From Balanoglossus misakiensis (lineage: Eukaryota > Hemichordata): a stretch of DNA of 64,000 nt. This document shows, piece after piece, positions 44,901 through 59,900 of this stretch (the first letter of the stretch is position 1; each line of letters opens with the position of its first letter). The stretch spans positions 10,726,001 to 10,790,000 of the forward strand of contig CM082590.2 in assembly GCA_040954595.2 (NCBI GenBank). The letters run 5' to 3'. The notes below the pieces were generated by a model. That model searched no databases. It was given only the letters and a program-made list of their open reading frames with translations, and was not told the origin of the DNA. The position numbers and the translations under genes were made by a program.

Positions 44901-47900
44901 TAAAAAACCATGGGTTATAGCTCAGGAAAATGTTCAAAAATCGACGATTTTTCGACTTTGCGAATTTTCAAAATTTGGTCATTTTTTGAAAAAAACCATG
45001 GGTTATAGCTCAGGAAAATGTTCAAAAATCGACGATTTTTCGACTTTGCGAATTTTCAAAATTTGGTCATTTTTTGAAAAAAAAACATGGGTTATAGCTC
45101 AGGAAAATGTTCAAAAATCGACGATTTTTCGACTTTGCGTATTTTCAAAATTTGGTCATTTTTTGAAAAAACCATGGGTTATAGCTCAGGAAAATGTTCA
45201 AAAGTCGACGATTTTTCGACTTTGCGAATTTTCAAAATCTGGTCATTTTTTTAAAAAAACCATGGGTTATAGCTCAGGAAAATGTTCAAAAATCGACGAT
45301 TTTTCGACTTTGCGAATTTTCAAAATTTGGTCATTTTTTGAAAAAAACCATGGGTTATAGCTCAGGAAAATGTTCAAAAATCGACGATTTTTCGACTTTT
45401 CGAATTTTCAAAATTTGGCCATTTTTTGAAAAAAACCATGGGTTATAGCTCAGGAAAATGTTCAAAAATCGACGATTTTTCGACTTTGCGAATTTTCAAA
45501 ATTTGGTCATTTTTTGAAAAAAACCATGGGTTATAGCTCAGGAAAATGTTCAAAAATCGACGATTTTTCGACTTTGCGAATTTTCAAAATTTGGTCATTT
45601 TTTGAAAAAAACCATGGGTTATAGCTCAGGAAAATGTTCAAAAATCGACGATTTTTCGACTTTGCGAATTTTCAAAATTTGGTCATTTTTTGAAAAAAAC
45701 CATGGGTTATAGCTCAGGAAAATGTTCAAAAATCGACGATTTTTCGACTTTGCGAATTTTCAAAATTTGGCCATTTTTTGAAAAAAACCATGGGTTATAG
45801 CTCAGGAAAATGTTCAAAAATCGACGATTTTTCGACTTTGCGAATTTTCAAAATTTGGTCATTTTTAGAAAAAAAAACCATGGGTTATAGCTCAGGAAAA
45901 TGTTCAAAAATCGACGATTTTTCGACTTTGCGAATTTTCAAAATTTGGTCATTTTTTGAAAAAACCATGGGTTATAGCTCAGGAAAATGTTCAAAAATCG
46001 ACTATTTTTCGACTTTGCGAATTTTCAAAATTTGGTCATTTTTAAAAAAAAACCATGGGTTATAGCTCAGGAAAATGTTCAAAAATCGACGATTTTGCGA
46101 CTTTGCGAATTTTCAAAATTTGGTCATTTTTTAAAAAACCATGGGTTATAGCTCAGGAAAATGTTCAAAAATCGACGATTTTTCGACTTTGCGAATTTTC
46201 AAAATTTGGTCATTTTTTGAAAAAAACCATGGGTTATAGCTCAGGAAAATGTTCAAAAATCGACGATTTTTCGACTTTGCGAATTTTCAAAATTTGGTCA
46301 TTTTTTGAAAAAACCATGGGTTATAGCTCAGGAAAATGTTCAAAAATCGACGATTTTTCGACTTTTCGAATTTTCAAAATTTGGTCATTTTTTGAAAAAA
46401 AACCATGGGTTATAGCTCAGGAAAATGTTCAAAAATCGACGATTTTTCGACTTTGCGAATTTTCAAAATTTGGCCATTTTTTGAAAAAAACCATGGGTTA
46501 TAGCTCAGGAAAATGTTCAAAAATCGACTATTTTTCGACTTTGCGAATTTTCAAAATTTGGCCATTTTTTGAAAAAAACCATGGGTTATAGCTCAGGAAA
46601 ATGTTCAAAAATCGACGATTTTTCGACTTTGCGAATTTTCAAAATTTGGCCATTTTTTGAAAAAAACCATGGGTTATAGCTCAGGAAAATGTTCAAAAAT
46701 CGACGATTTTTCGACTTTGCGAATTTTCAAAATTTGGTCATTTTTAGAAAAAAAAACCATGGGTTATAGCTCAGGAAAATGTTCAAAAATCGACGATTTT
46801 TCGACTTTGCGAATTTTCAAAATTTGGTCATTTTTTGAAAAAACCATGGGTTATAGCTCAGGAAAATGTTCAAAAATCGACGATTTTTCGACTTTTCGAA
46901 TTTTCAAAATTTGGTCATTTTTTGAAAAAAACCATGGGTTATAGCTCAGGAAAATGTTCAAAAATCGACGATTTTTCGACTTTGCGAATTTTCAAAATTT
47001 GGTCATTTTTTGAAAAAAACCATGGGTTATAGCTCAGGAAAATGTTCAAAAATCGACGATTTTTCGACTTTGCGAATTTTCAAAATTTGGTCATTTTTTG
47101 AAAAAAACCATGGGTTATAGCTCAGGAAAATGTTCAAAAATCGACTATTTTTCGACTTTGCGAATTTTCAAAATTTGGTCATTTTTTGAAAAAAACCATG
47201 GGTTATAGCTCAGGAAAATGTTCAAAAATCGACGATTTTTCGACTTTGCGAATTTTCAAAATTTGGTCATTTTTTGAAAAAAACCATGGGTTATAGCTCA
47301 GGAAAATGTTCAAAAATCGACGATTTTTCGACTTTTCGAATTTTCAAAATTTGGTCATTTTTTGAAAAAAACCATGGGTTATAGCTCAGGAAAATGTTCA
47401 AAAATCGACGATTTTTCGACTTTGCGAATTTTCAAAATTTGGCCATTTTTTGAAAAAAACCATGGGTTATAGCTCAGGAAAATTTTCAAAAATCGACGAT
47501 TTTTCGACTTTGCGAATTTTCAAAATTTGGTCATTTTTTGAAAAAACCATGGGTTATAGCTCAGGAAAATGTTCAAAAATCGACGATTTTTCGACTTTGC
47601 GAATTTTCAAAATTTGGTCATTTTTTAAAAAAAACCATGGGTTATAGCTCAGGAAAATGTTCAAAAATCGACGATTTTTCGACTTTGCGAATTTTCAAAA
47701 TCTGGTCATTTTTTGAAAAAACCATGGGTTATAGCTCAGGAAAATGTTCAAAAATCGACGATTTTTCGACTTTGCGAATTTTCAAAATTTGGTCATTTTT
47801 TGAAAAAAACCATGGGTTATAGCTCAGGAAAATGTTCAAAAATCGACGATTTTTCGACTTTGCGAATTTTCAAAATTTGGTCATTTTTTGAAAAAACCAT

Positions 47901-50900
47901 GGGTTATAGCTCAGGAAAATGTTCAAAAATCGACGATTTTTCGACTTTTCGAATTTTCAAAATCTCGTCATTTTTTGAAAAAAAACATGGGTTATAGCTC
48001 AGGAAAATGTTCAAAAATCGACGATTTTTCGACTTTGCGAATTTTCAAAATTTGGTCATTTTTTGAAAAAAACCATGGGTTATAGCTCAGGAAAATGTTC
48101 AAAAATCGACGATTTTTCGACTTTGCGAATTTTCAAAATTTGGTCATTTTGTGAAAAAACCATGGGTTATAGCTCAGGAAAATGTTCAAAAATCGACGAT
48201 TTTTCGACTTTCCGAATTTTCAAAATTTGGTCATTTTTAAAAAAAAACCATGGGTTATAGCTCAGGAAAATGTTCAAAAATCGACGATTTTTCGACTTTG
48301 CGAATTTTCAAAATTTGGTCATTTTTTAAAAAAACCATGGGTTATAGCTCAGGAAAATGTTCAAAAATCGACGATTTTTCGACTTTGCGAATTTTCAAAA
48401 TTTATTCATTTTTTGAAAAAAACCATGGGTTATAGCTCAGGAAAATGTTCAAAAATCGACGATTTTTCGACTTTGCGAATTTTCAAAATTTTGTCATTTT
48501 TTGAAAAAAAACATGGGTTATAGCTCAGGAAAATGTTCAAAAATCGACGATTTTTCGACTTTGCGAATTTTCAAAATTTGGCCATTTTTTGAAAAAAACC
48601 ATGGGTTATAGCTCAGGAAAATGTTCAAAAATCGACGATTTTTCGACTTTGCGAATTTTCAAAATTTGGTCATTTTTTGAAAAAACCATGGGTTATAGCT
48701 CAGGAAAATGTTCAAAAATCGACGATTTTTCGACTTTGCGAATTTTCAAAATCTGGTCATTTTTTGAAAAAACCATGGGTTATAGCTCAGGAAAATGTTC
48801 AAAAATCGACGATTTTTCGACTTTGCGAATTTTCAAAATTTGGTCATTTTTTGAAAAAACCATGGGTTATAGCTCAGGAAAATGTTCAAAAATCGACGAT
48901 TTTTCGACTTTGCGAATTTTCAAAATTTGGTCATTTTTTTGAAAAAACCATGGGTTGTAGCTCAGGAAAATGTTCAAAAATCGACGATTTTTCGACTTTT
49001 CGAATTTACAAAATCTGGTCATTTTTTGACAAAAACCATGGGTTATAGCTCAGGAAAATGTTCAAAAATCGACGATTTTTCGACTTTGCGAATTTTCAAA
49101 ATTTGGTCATTTTTTGAAAAAACCATGGGTTATAGCTCAGGAAAATGTTCAAAAATCGACGATTTTTCGAATTTGCGAATTTTAAAAATTTGGTCATTTT
49201 TTGAAAAAAAACATGGGTTATAGCTCAGGAAAATGTTCAAAAATCGACGATTTTTCGACTTTGCGAATTTTCAAAATTTGGTCATTTTTTGAAAAAAACC
49301 ATGGGTTATAGCTCAGGAAAATGTTCAAAAATCGACGATTTTTCGACTTTGCGAATTTTCAAAATTTGGTCATTTTATGAAAAAAACCATGGGTTATAGC
49401 TCAGGAAAATGTTCAAAAATCGACGATTTTTCGACTTTGCGAATTTTCAAAATTTGGTCATTTTTTGAAAAAACCATGGGTTATAGCTCAGGAAAATGTT
49501 CAAAAATCGACGATTTTTCGACTTTTCGAATTTTCAAAATTTGGTCATTTTTTGAAAAAAACCATGGGTTATAGCTCAGGAAAATGTTCAAAAATCGACG
49601 ATTTTTCGACTTTGCGAATTTTCAAAATTTGGTCATTTTTTGAAAAAAACCATGGGTTATAGCTCAGGAAAATGTTCAAAAATCGACGATTTTTCGACTT
49701 TGCGAATTTTCAAAATTTGGTCATTTTTTGAAAAAAACCATGGGTTATAGCTCAGGAAAATGTTCAAAAATCGACGATTTTTCGACTTTGCGAATTTTCA
49801 AAATTTGGTCATTTTTTGAAAAAAACCATGGGTTATAGCTCAGGAAAATGTTCAAAAATCGACGATTTTTCGACTTTGCGAATTTTCAAAATTTGGTCAT
49901 TTTTTGAAAAAACCATGGGTTATAGCTCAGGAAAATGTTCAAAAATCGACGATTTTTCGACTTTCCGAATTTTCAAAATTTGGTCATTTTTAAAAAAAAA
50001 CCATGGGTTATAGCTCAGGAAAATGTTCAAAAATCGACGATTTTTCGACTTTGCGAATTTTCAAAATTTGGTCATTTTTTAAAAAAACCATGGGTTATAG
50101 CTCAGGAAAATGTTCAAAAATCGACGATTTTTCGACTTTGCGAATTTTCAAAATTTGGTCATTTTTTGAAAAAAACCATGGGTTATAGCTCAGGAAAATG
50201 TTCAAAAATCGACGATTTTTCGACTTTGCGAATTTTCAAAATTTGGTCATTTTTTGAAAAAAACCATGGGTTATAGCTCAGGAAAATGTTCAAAAATCGA
50301 CGATTTTTCGACTTTGCGAATTTTCAAAATTTGGTCATTTTTTGAAAAAACCATGGGTTATAGCTCAGGAAAATGTTCAAAAATCGACGATTTTTCGACT
50401 TTTCGAATTTTCAAAATCTGGTCATTTTTTGAAAAAAACCATGGGTTATAGCTCAGGAAAATGTTCAAAAATCGACGATTTTTCGACTTTGCGAATTTTC
50501 AAAATTTGGTCATTTTTTGAAAAAAAACATGGGTTATAGCTCAGGAAAATGTTCAAAAATCGACGATTTTTCGACTTTGCGAATTTTCAAAATTTGGTCA
50601 TTTTTTGAAAAAAAACATGGGTTATAGCTCAGGAAAATGTTCAAAAATCGACGATTTTTCGACTTTGCGAATTTTCAAAATTTGGTCATTTTTTGAAAAA
50701 AACCATGGGTTATAGCTCAGGAAAATGTTCAAAAATCGACGATTTTTCGACTTTGCGAATTTTCAAAATTTGGTCATTTTTTGAAAAAAACCATGGGTTA
50801 TAGCTCAGGAAAATGTTCAAAAATCGACGATTTTTCGACTTTGCGAATTTTCAAAATTTGGTCATTTTTTAAAAAAACCATGGGTTATAGCTCAGGAAAA

Positions 50901-53900
50901 TGTTCAAAAATCGACGATTTTTCGACTTTGCGAATTTTCAAAATTTGGTCATTTTTTGAAAAAACCATGGGTTATAGCTCAGGAAAATGTTCAAAAATCG
51001 ACGATTTTTCGACTTTTCGAACTTTCAAAATCTGGTGATTTTTTGAAAAAAACCATGGGTTATAGCTCAGGAAAATGTTCAAAAATCGACGATTTTTCGA
51101 CTTTGCGAATTTTCAAAATTTGGTCATTTTTTGAAAAAACCATGGGTTATAGCTCAGGAAAATGTTCAAAAATCGACGATTTTTCGACTTTTCGACTTTT
51201 CAAAATTTGGTCATTTTTTGAAAAAACCATGGGTTATAGCTCAGGAAAATGTTCAAAAATCGACGATTTTTCGACTTTGCGACTTTTCAAAATCTGGTCA
51301 TTTTTTGAAAAAAACCATGGGTTATAGCTCAGGAAAATGTTCAAAAATCGACGATTTTTCGACTTTGCGAATTTTCAAAATTTGGTCATTTTTTGAAAAA
51401 AACCATGGGTTATAGCTCAGGAAAATGTTCAAAAATCGACGATTTTTCGACTTTGCGAATTTTAAAAATTTGGTCATTTTTTGAAAAAAAACCATGGGTT
51501 ATAGCTCAGGAAAATGTTCAAAAATCGACGATTTTTCGACTTTGCGAATTTTCAAAATTTGGTCATTTTTTGAAAAAAACCATGGGTTATAGCTCAGGAA
51601 AATGTTCAAAAATCGACGATTTTTCGACTTTGCGAATTTTCAAAATTTGGTCATTTTTTTAAAAAACCATGGGTTATAGCTCAGGAAAATGTTCAAAAAT
51701 CGACGATTTTTCGACTTTTCGAATTTTCAAAATCTGGTCATTTTTTGAAAAAACCATGGGTTATAGCTCAGGAAAATGTTCAAAAATCGACGATTTTTCG
51801 ACTTTTCGAATTTTCAAAATTTGGTCATTTTTTGAAAAAAACCATGGGTTATAGCTCAGGAAAATGTTCAAAAATCGACGATTTTTCGACTTTGCGAATT
51901 TTCAAAATTTGGCCATTTTTTGAAAAAAACCATGGGTTATAGCTCAGGAAAATGTTCAAAAATCGACGATTTTTCGACTTTGCGAATTTTCAAAATTTGG
52001 TCATTTTTTGAAAAAACCATGGGTTATAGCTCAGGAAAATGTTCAAAAATCGACGATTTTTCGACTTTGCGAATTTTCAAAATTTGGTCATTTTTTAAAA
52101 AAACCATGGGTTATAGCTCAGGAAAATGTTCAAAAATCGACGATTTTTCGACTTTGCGAATTTTCAAAATTTGGCCATTTTTTGAAAAAAACCATGGGTT
52201 ATAGCTCAGGAAAATGTTCAAAAATCGACGATTTTTCGACTTTGCGAATTTTCAAAATCTGGTCATTTTTTGAAAAAAACCATGGGTTATAGCTCAGGAA
52301 AATGTTCAAAAATCGACGATTTTTCGACTTTGCGAATTTTCAAAATTTGGTCATTTTTTGAAAAAAACCATGGGTTATAGCTCAGGAAAATGTTCAAAAA
52401 TCGACGATTTTTCGACTTTACGAATTTTCAAAATCTGGCCATTTTTTGAAAAAAACCATGGGTTATAGCTCAGGAAAATGTTCAAAAATCGACGATTTTT
52501 CGACTTTACGAATTTTCAAAATCTGGCCATTTTTTGAAAAAAACCATGGGTTATAGCTCAGGAAAATGTTCAAAAATCGACGATTTTTCGACTTTGCGAA
52601 TTTTCAAAATTTGGTCATTTTTTGAAAAAACCATGGGTTATAGCTCAGGAAAATGTTCAAAAATCGACGATTTTTCGACTTTTCGAATTTTCAAAATTTG
52701 GTCATTTTTTGAAAAAAACCATGGGATATAGCTCAGGAAAATGTTCAAAAATCGACGATTTTTCGAATTTGCGAATTTTCAAAATTTGGCCATTTTTTGA
52801 AAAAAACCATGGGTTATAGCTCAGGAAAATGTTCAAAAATCGACGATTTTTCGACTTTGCGAATTTTCAAAATTTGGTCATTTTTGAAAAAAACCATGGG
52901 TTATAGCTCAGGAAAATGTTCAAAAATCGACGATTTTTCGACTTTGCGAATTTTCAAAATTTGGTCATTTTTTGAAAAAAACCATGGGTTATAGCTCAGG
53001 AAAATGTTCAAAAATCGACGATTTTTCGACTTTGCGAATTTTCAAAATTTGGTCATTTTTTGAAAAAAACCATGGGTTATAGCTCAGGAAAATGTTCAAA
53101 AATCGACGATTTTTCGACTTTGCGAATTTTCAAAATTTGGTCATTTTTTGAAAAAAAACATGGGTTATAGCTCAGGAAAATGTTCAAAAATCGACGATTT
53201 TTCGACTTTTCGAATTTTCAAAATTTGGTCATTTTTTGAAAAACACCATGGGTTATAGCTCAGGAAAATGTTCAAAAATCGACGATTTTTCGAATTTGCG
53301 AATTTTCAAAATTTGGTCATTTTTTGAAAAAAACCATGGGTTATAGCTCAGGAAAATGTTCAAAAATCGACGATTTTTCGACTTTGCGAATTTTCAAAAT
53401 CTGGTCATTTTTTGAAAAAAACCATGGGTTATAGCTCAGGAAAATGTTCAAAAATCGACGATTTTTCGACTTTGCGAATTTTCAAAATTTGGTCATTTTT
53501 TAAAAAAAACCATGGGTTATAGCTCAGGAAAATGTTCAAAAATCGACGATTTTTCGACTTTGCGAATTTTCAAAATTTGGTCATTTTTTGAAAAAACCAT
53601 GGGTTATAGCTCAGGAAAATGTTCAAAAATCGACGATTTTTCGACTTTGCGAATTTTCAAAATTTGGTCATTTTTTGAAAAAAACCATGGGTTATAGCTC
53701 AGGAAAATGTTCAAAAATCGACGATTTTTCGACTTTGCGAATTTTCAAAATTTGGTCATTTTTTGAAAAAACCATGGGTTTTAGCTCAGGAAAATGTTCA
53801 AAAATCGACGATTTTTCGACTTTTCGAATTTTCAAAATTTGGTCATTTTTTGAAAAAAACCATGGGATATAGCTCAGGAAAATGTTCAAAAATCGACGAT

Positions 53901-56900
53901 TTTTCGAATTTGCGAATTTTCAAAATTTGGCCATTTTTTGAAAAAAACCATGGGTTATAGCTCAGGAAAATGTTCAAAAATCGACGATTTTTCGACTTTG
54001 CGAATTTTCAAAATTTGGTCATTTTTGAAAAAAACCATGGGTTATAGCTCAGGAAAATGTTCAAAAATCGACGATTTTTCGACTTTGCGAATTTTCAAAA
54101 TTTGGTCATTTTTTGAAAAAAACCATGGGTTATAGCTCAGGAAAATGTTCAAAAATCGACGATTTTTCGACTTTGCGAATTTTCAAAATTTGGTCATTTT
54201 TTGAAAAAAACCATGGGTTATAGCTCAGGAAAATGTTCAAAAATCGACGATTTTTCGACTTTGCGAATTTTCAAAATTTGGTCATTTTTTGAAAAAAAAC
54301 ATGGGTTATAGCTCAGGAAAATGTTCAAAAATCGACGATTTTTCGACTTTTCGAATTTTCAAAATTTGGTCATTTTTTGAAAAACACCATGGGTTATAGC
54401 TCAGGAAAATGTTCAAAAATCGACGATTTTTCGAATTTGCGAATTTTCAAAATTTGGCCATTTTTTGAAAAAAACCATGGGTTATAGCTCAGGAAAATGT
54501 TCAAAAATCGACGATTTTTCGACTTTGCGAATTTTCAAAATTTGGTCATTTTTTGAAAAAACCATGGGTTATAGCTCAGGAAAATGTTCAAAAATCGACG
54601 ATTTTTCGACTTTGCGAATTTTCAAAATTTGGTCATTTTTTGAAAAAAACCATGGGTTATAGCTCAGGAAAATGTTCAAAAATCGACGATTTTTCGACTT
54701 TGCGAATTTTCAAAATTTGGTCATTTTTTGAAAAAACCATGGGTTATAGCTCAGGAAAATGTTCAAAAATCGACGATTTTTCGACTTTTCGAATTTTCAA
54801 AATCTGGTCATTTTTTGAAAAAAACCATGGGTTATAGCTCAGGAAAATGTTCAAAAATCGACGATTTTTCGACTTTGCGAATTTTCAAAATTTGGTCATT
54901 TTTTGAAAAAAACCATGGGTTATAGCTCAGGAAAATGTTCAAAAATCGACGATTTTTCGACTTTGCGAATTTTCAAAATTTGGTCATTTTTTGAAAAAAA
55001 CCATGGGTTATAGCTCAGGAAAATGTTCAAAAATCGACGATTTTTCGACTTTACGAATTTTCAAAATCTGGCCATTTTTTGAAAAAAACCATGGGTTATA
55101 GCTCAGGAAAATGTTCAAAAATCGACGATTTTTCGACTTTGCGAATTTTCAAAATTTGGTCATTTTTTGAAAAAACCATGGGTTATAGCTCAGGAAAATG
55201 TTCAAAAATCGACGATTTTTCGACTTTTCGAATTTTCAAAATTTGGTCATATTTTGAAAAAAACCATGGGTTATAGCTCAGGAAAATGTTCAAAAATCGA
55301 CGATTTTTCGAATTTGCGAATTTTCAAAATTTGGCCATTTTTTGAAAAAAACCATGGGTTATAGCTCAGGAAAATGTTCAAAAATCGACGATTTTTCGAC
55401 TTTGCGAATTTTCAAAATTTGGTCATTTTTTGAAAAAACCATGGGTTATAGCTCAGGAAAATGTTCAAAAATCGACGATTTTTCGACTTTGCGAATTTTC
55501 AAAATTTGGTCATTTTTTGAAAAAAACCATGGGTTATAGCTCAGGAAAATGTTCAAAAATCGACGATTTTTCGACTTTGCGAATTTTCAAAATTTGGTCA
55601 TTTTTTGAAAAAACCATGGGTTATAGCTCAGGAAAATGTTCAAAAATCGACGATTTTTCGACTTTTCGAATTTTCAAAATCTGGTCATTTTTTGAAAAAA
55701 ACCATGGGTTATAGCTCAGGAAAATGTTCAAAAATCGACGATTTTTCGACTTTGCGAATTTTCAAAATTTGGTCATTTTTTCAAAAAAACCATGGGTTAT
55801 AGCTCAGGAAAATGTTCAAAAATCGACGATTTTTCGACTTTGCGAATTTTCAAAATTTGGTCATTTTTTGAAAAAACCATGGGTTATAGCTCAGGAAAAT
55901 GTTCAAAAATCGACGATTTTTCGACTTTTCGAATTTTCAAAATTTGGTCATTTTTTGAAAAAAACCATGGGTTATAGCTCAGGAAAATGTTCAAAAATCG
56001 ACGATTTCTCGACTTTGCGAATTTTCAAAATTTGGTCATTTTTTGAAAAAACCATGGGTTATAGCTCAGGAAAATGTTCAAAAATCGACGATTTTTCGAA
56101 TTTGCGAATTTTCAAAATTTGGTCATTTTTTGAAAAAAACCATGGGTTATAGCTCAGGAAAATGTTCAAAAATCGACGATTTTTCGACTTTGCGAATTTT
56201 CAAAATTTGGTCATTTTTTGAAAAAACGGTGGGTTATAGCTCAGGAAAATGTTCAAAAATCGACGATTTTTCGACTTTGCGAATTTTCAAAATTTGGTCA
56301 TTTTTTGAAAAAAAACATGGGTTATAGCTCAGGAAAATGTTCAAAAATCGACGATTTTTCGACTTTTCGAATTTTCAAAATTTGGTCATTTTTTGAAAAA
56401 CACCATGGGTTATAGCTCAGGAAAATGTTCAAAAATCGACGATTTTTCGACTTTGCGAATTTTCAAAATTTGGTCATTTTTTGAAAAAAACCATGGGTTA
56501 TAGCTCAGGAAAATGTTCAAAAATCGACGATTTTTCGACTTTACGAATTTTCAAAATCTGGCCATTTTTTGAAAAAAACCATGGGTTATAGCTCAGGAAA
56601 ATGTTCAAAAATCGACGATTTTTCGACTTTGCGAATTTTCAAAATTTGGTCATTTTTTGAAAAAACCATGGGTTATAGCTCAGGAAAATGTTCAAAAATC
56701 GACGATTTTTCGACTTTTCGAATTTTCAAAATTTGGTCATTTTTTGAAAAAAACAATGGGTTATAGCTCAGGAAAATGTTCAAAAATCGACGATTTTTCG
56801 AATTTGCGAATTTTCAAAATTTGGCCATTTTTTGAAAAAAACCATGGGTTATAGCTCAGGAAAATGTTCAAAAATCGACGATTTTTCGACTTTGCGAATT

Positions 56901-59900
56901 TTCAAAATTTGGTCATTTTTTGAAAAAACCATGGGTTATAGCTCAGGAAAATGTTCAAAAATCGACGATTTTTCGACTTTGCGAATTTTCAAAATTTGGT
57001 CATTTTTTGAAAAAAACCATGGGTTATAGCTCAGGAAAATGTTCAAAAATCGACGATTTTTCGACTTTGCGAATTTTCAAAATTTGGTCATTTTTTGAAA
57101 AAACCATGGGTTATAGCTCAGGAAAATGTTCAAAAATCGACGATTTTTCGACTTTTCGAATTTTCAAAATCTGGTCATTTTTTGAAAAAAACCATGGGTT
57201 ATAGCTCAGGAAAATGTTCAAAAATCGACGATTTTTCGACTTTGCGAATTTTCAAAATTTGGTCATTTTTTCAGAAAAACCATGGGTTATAGCTCAGGAA
57301 AATGTTCAAAAATCGACGATTTTTCGACTTTGCGAATTTTCAAAATTTGGTCATTTTTTGAAAAAAACCATGGGTTATAGCTCAGGAAAATGTTCAAAAA
57401 TCGACGATTTTTCGACTTTGCGAATTTTCAAAATTTGGTCATTTTTTGAAAAAAACCATGGGTTATAGCTCAGGAAAATGTTCAAAAATCGACGATTTTT
57501 CGACTTTGCGAATTTTCAAAATTTGGTCATTTTTTCAAAAAAACCATGGGTTATAGCTCAGGAAAATGTTCAAAAATCGACGATTTTTCGACTTTGCGAA
57601 TTTTCAAAATTTGGTCATTTTTTGAAAAAAACCATGGGTTATAGCTCAGGAAAATGTTCAAAAATCGACGATTTTTCGACTTTGCGAATTTTCAAAATTT
57701 GGTCATTTTTTGAAAAAAACCATGGGTTATAGCTCAGGAAAATGTTCAAAAATCGACTATTTTTCGACTTTGCGAATTTTCAAAATTTGGTCATTTTTTA
57801 AAAAAAACCATGGGTTATAGCTCAGGAAAACGTTCAAAAATCGACGATTTTTCGAATTTGCGAATTTTCAAAATTTGGCCATTTTTTGAAAAAAACCATG
57901 GGTTATAGCTCAGGAAAATGTTCAAAAATCGACGATTTTTCGACTTTGCGAATTTTCAAAATTTGGTCATTTTTTGAAAAAACCATGGGTTATAGCTCAG
58001 GAAAATGTTCAAAAATCGACGATTTTTCGACTTTGCGAATTTTCAAAATTTGGTCATTTTTTTTTAAAAAAACCATGGGTTATAGCTCAGGAAAATGTTC
58101 AAAAATCGACGATTTTTCGACTTTGCGAATTTTCAAAATTTGGTCATTTTTTGAAAAAACCATGGGTTATAGCTCAGGAAAATGTTCAAAAATCGACGAT
58201 TTTTCGACTTTTCGAATTTTCAAAATTTGGTCATTTTTTGAAAAAAACCATGGGTTATAGCTCAGGAAAATGTTCAAAAATCGACGATTTTTCGACTTTG
58301 CGAATTTTCAAAATTTGGCCATTTTTTGAAAAAAACCATGGGTTATAGCTCAGGAAAATGTTCAAAAATCGACGATTTTTCGACTTTGCGAATTTTCAAA
58401 ATTTGGTCATTTTTTGAAAAAACCATGGGTTATAGCTCAGGAAAATGTTCAAAAATCGACGATTTTTCGACTTTTCGAATTTTCAAAATTTGGCCATTTT
58501 TTGAAAAAAACCATGGGTTATAGCTCAGGAAAATGTTCAAAAATCGACGATTTTTCGACTTTGCGAATTTTCAAAATTTGGCCATTTTTTGAAAAAAACC
58601 ATGGGTTATAGCTCAGGAAAATGTTCAAAAATCGACGATTTTTCGACTTTGCGAATTTTCAAAATTTGGCCATTTTTTGAAAAAAACCATGGGTTATAGC
58701 TCAGGAAAATGTTCAAAAATCGACGAATTTTCGACTTTGCGAATTTTCAAAATCTGGTCATTTTTTGAAAAAAACCATGGGTTATAGCTCAGGAAAATGT
58801 TCAAAAATCGACGATTTTTCGACTTTGCGAATTTTCAAAATTTGGTCATTTTTTGAAAAAAACCATGGGTTATAGCTCAGGAAAATGTTCAAAAATCGAC
58901 GATTTTTCGACTTTACGAATTTTCAAAATCTGGCCATTTTTTGAAAAAAACCATGGGTTATAGCTCAGGAAAATGTTCAAAAATCGACGATTTTTCGACT
59001 TTACGAATTTTCAAAATCTGGCCATTTTTTGAAAAAAACCATGGGTTATAGCTCAGGAAAATGTTCAAAAATCGACGATTTTTCGACTTTGCGAATTTTC
59101 AAAATTTGGTCATTTTTTGAAAAAACCATGGGTTATAGCTCAGGAAAATGTTCAAAAATCGACGATTTTTCGACTTTTCGAATTTTCAAAATTTGGTCAT
59201 TTTTTGAAAAAAACCATGGGTTATAGCTCAGGAAAATGTTCAAAAATCGACGATTTTTCGACTTTGCGAATTTTCAAAATTTGGTCATTTTTTGAAAAAA
59301 ACCATGGGTTATAGCTCAGGAAAATGTTCAAAAATCGACGATTTTTCGACTTTACGAATTTTCAAAATCTGGCCATTTTTTGCAAAAAACCATGGGTTAT
59401 AGCTCAGGAAAATGTTCAAAAATCGACGATTTTTCGACTTTACGAATTTTCAAAATCTGGCCATTTTTTGAAAAAAACCATGGGTTATAGCTCAGGAAAA
59501 TGTTCAAAAATCGACGATTTTTCGACTTTGCGAATTTTCAAAATTTGGTCATTTTTTGAAAAAACCATGGGTTATAGCTCAGGAAAATGTTCAAAAATCG
59601 ACGATTTTTCGACTTTTCGAATTTTCAAAATTTGGTCATTTTTTGAAAAAAACCATGGGATATAGCTCAGGAAAATGTTCAAAAATCGACGATTTTTCGA
59701 ATTTGCGAATTTTCAAAATTTGGCCATTTTTTGAAAAAAACCATTGGTTATAGCTCAGGAAAATGTTCAAAAATCGACGATTTTTCGACTTTGCGAATTT
59801 TCAAAATTTGGTCATTTTTTGAAAAAAACCATGGGTTATAGCTCAGGAAAATGTTCAAAAATCGACGATTTTTCGACTTTGCGAATTTTCAAAATTTGGT

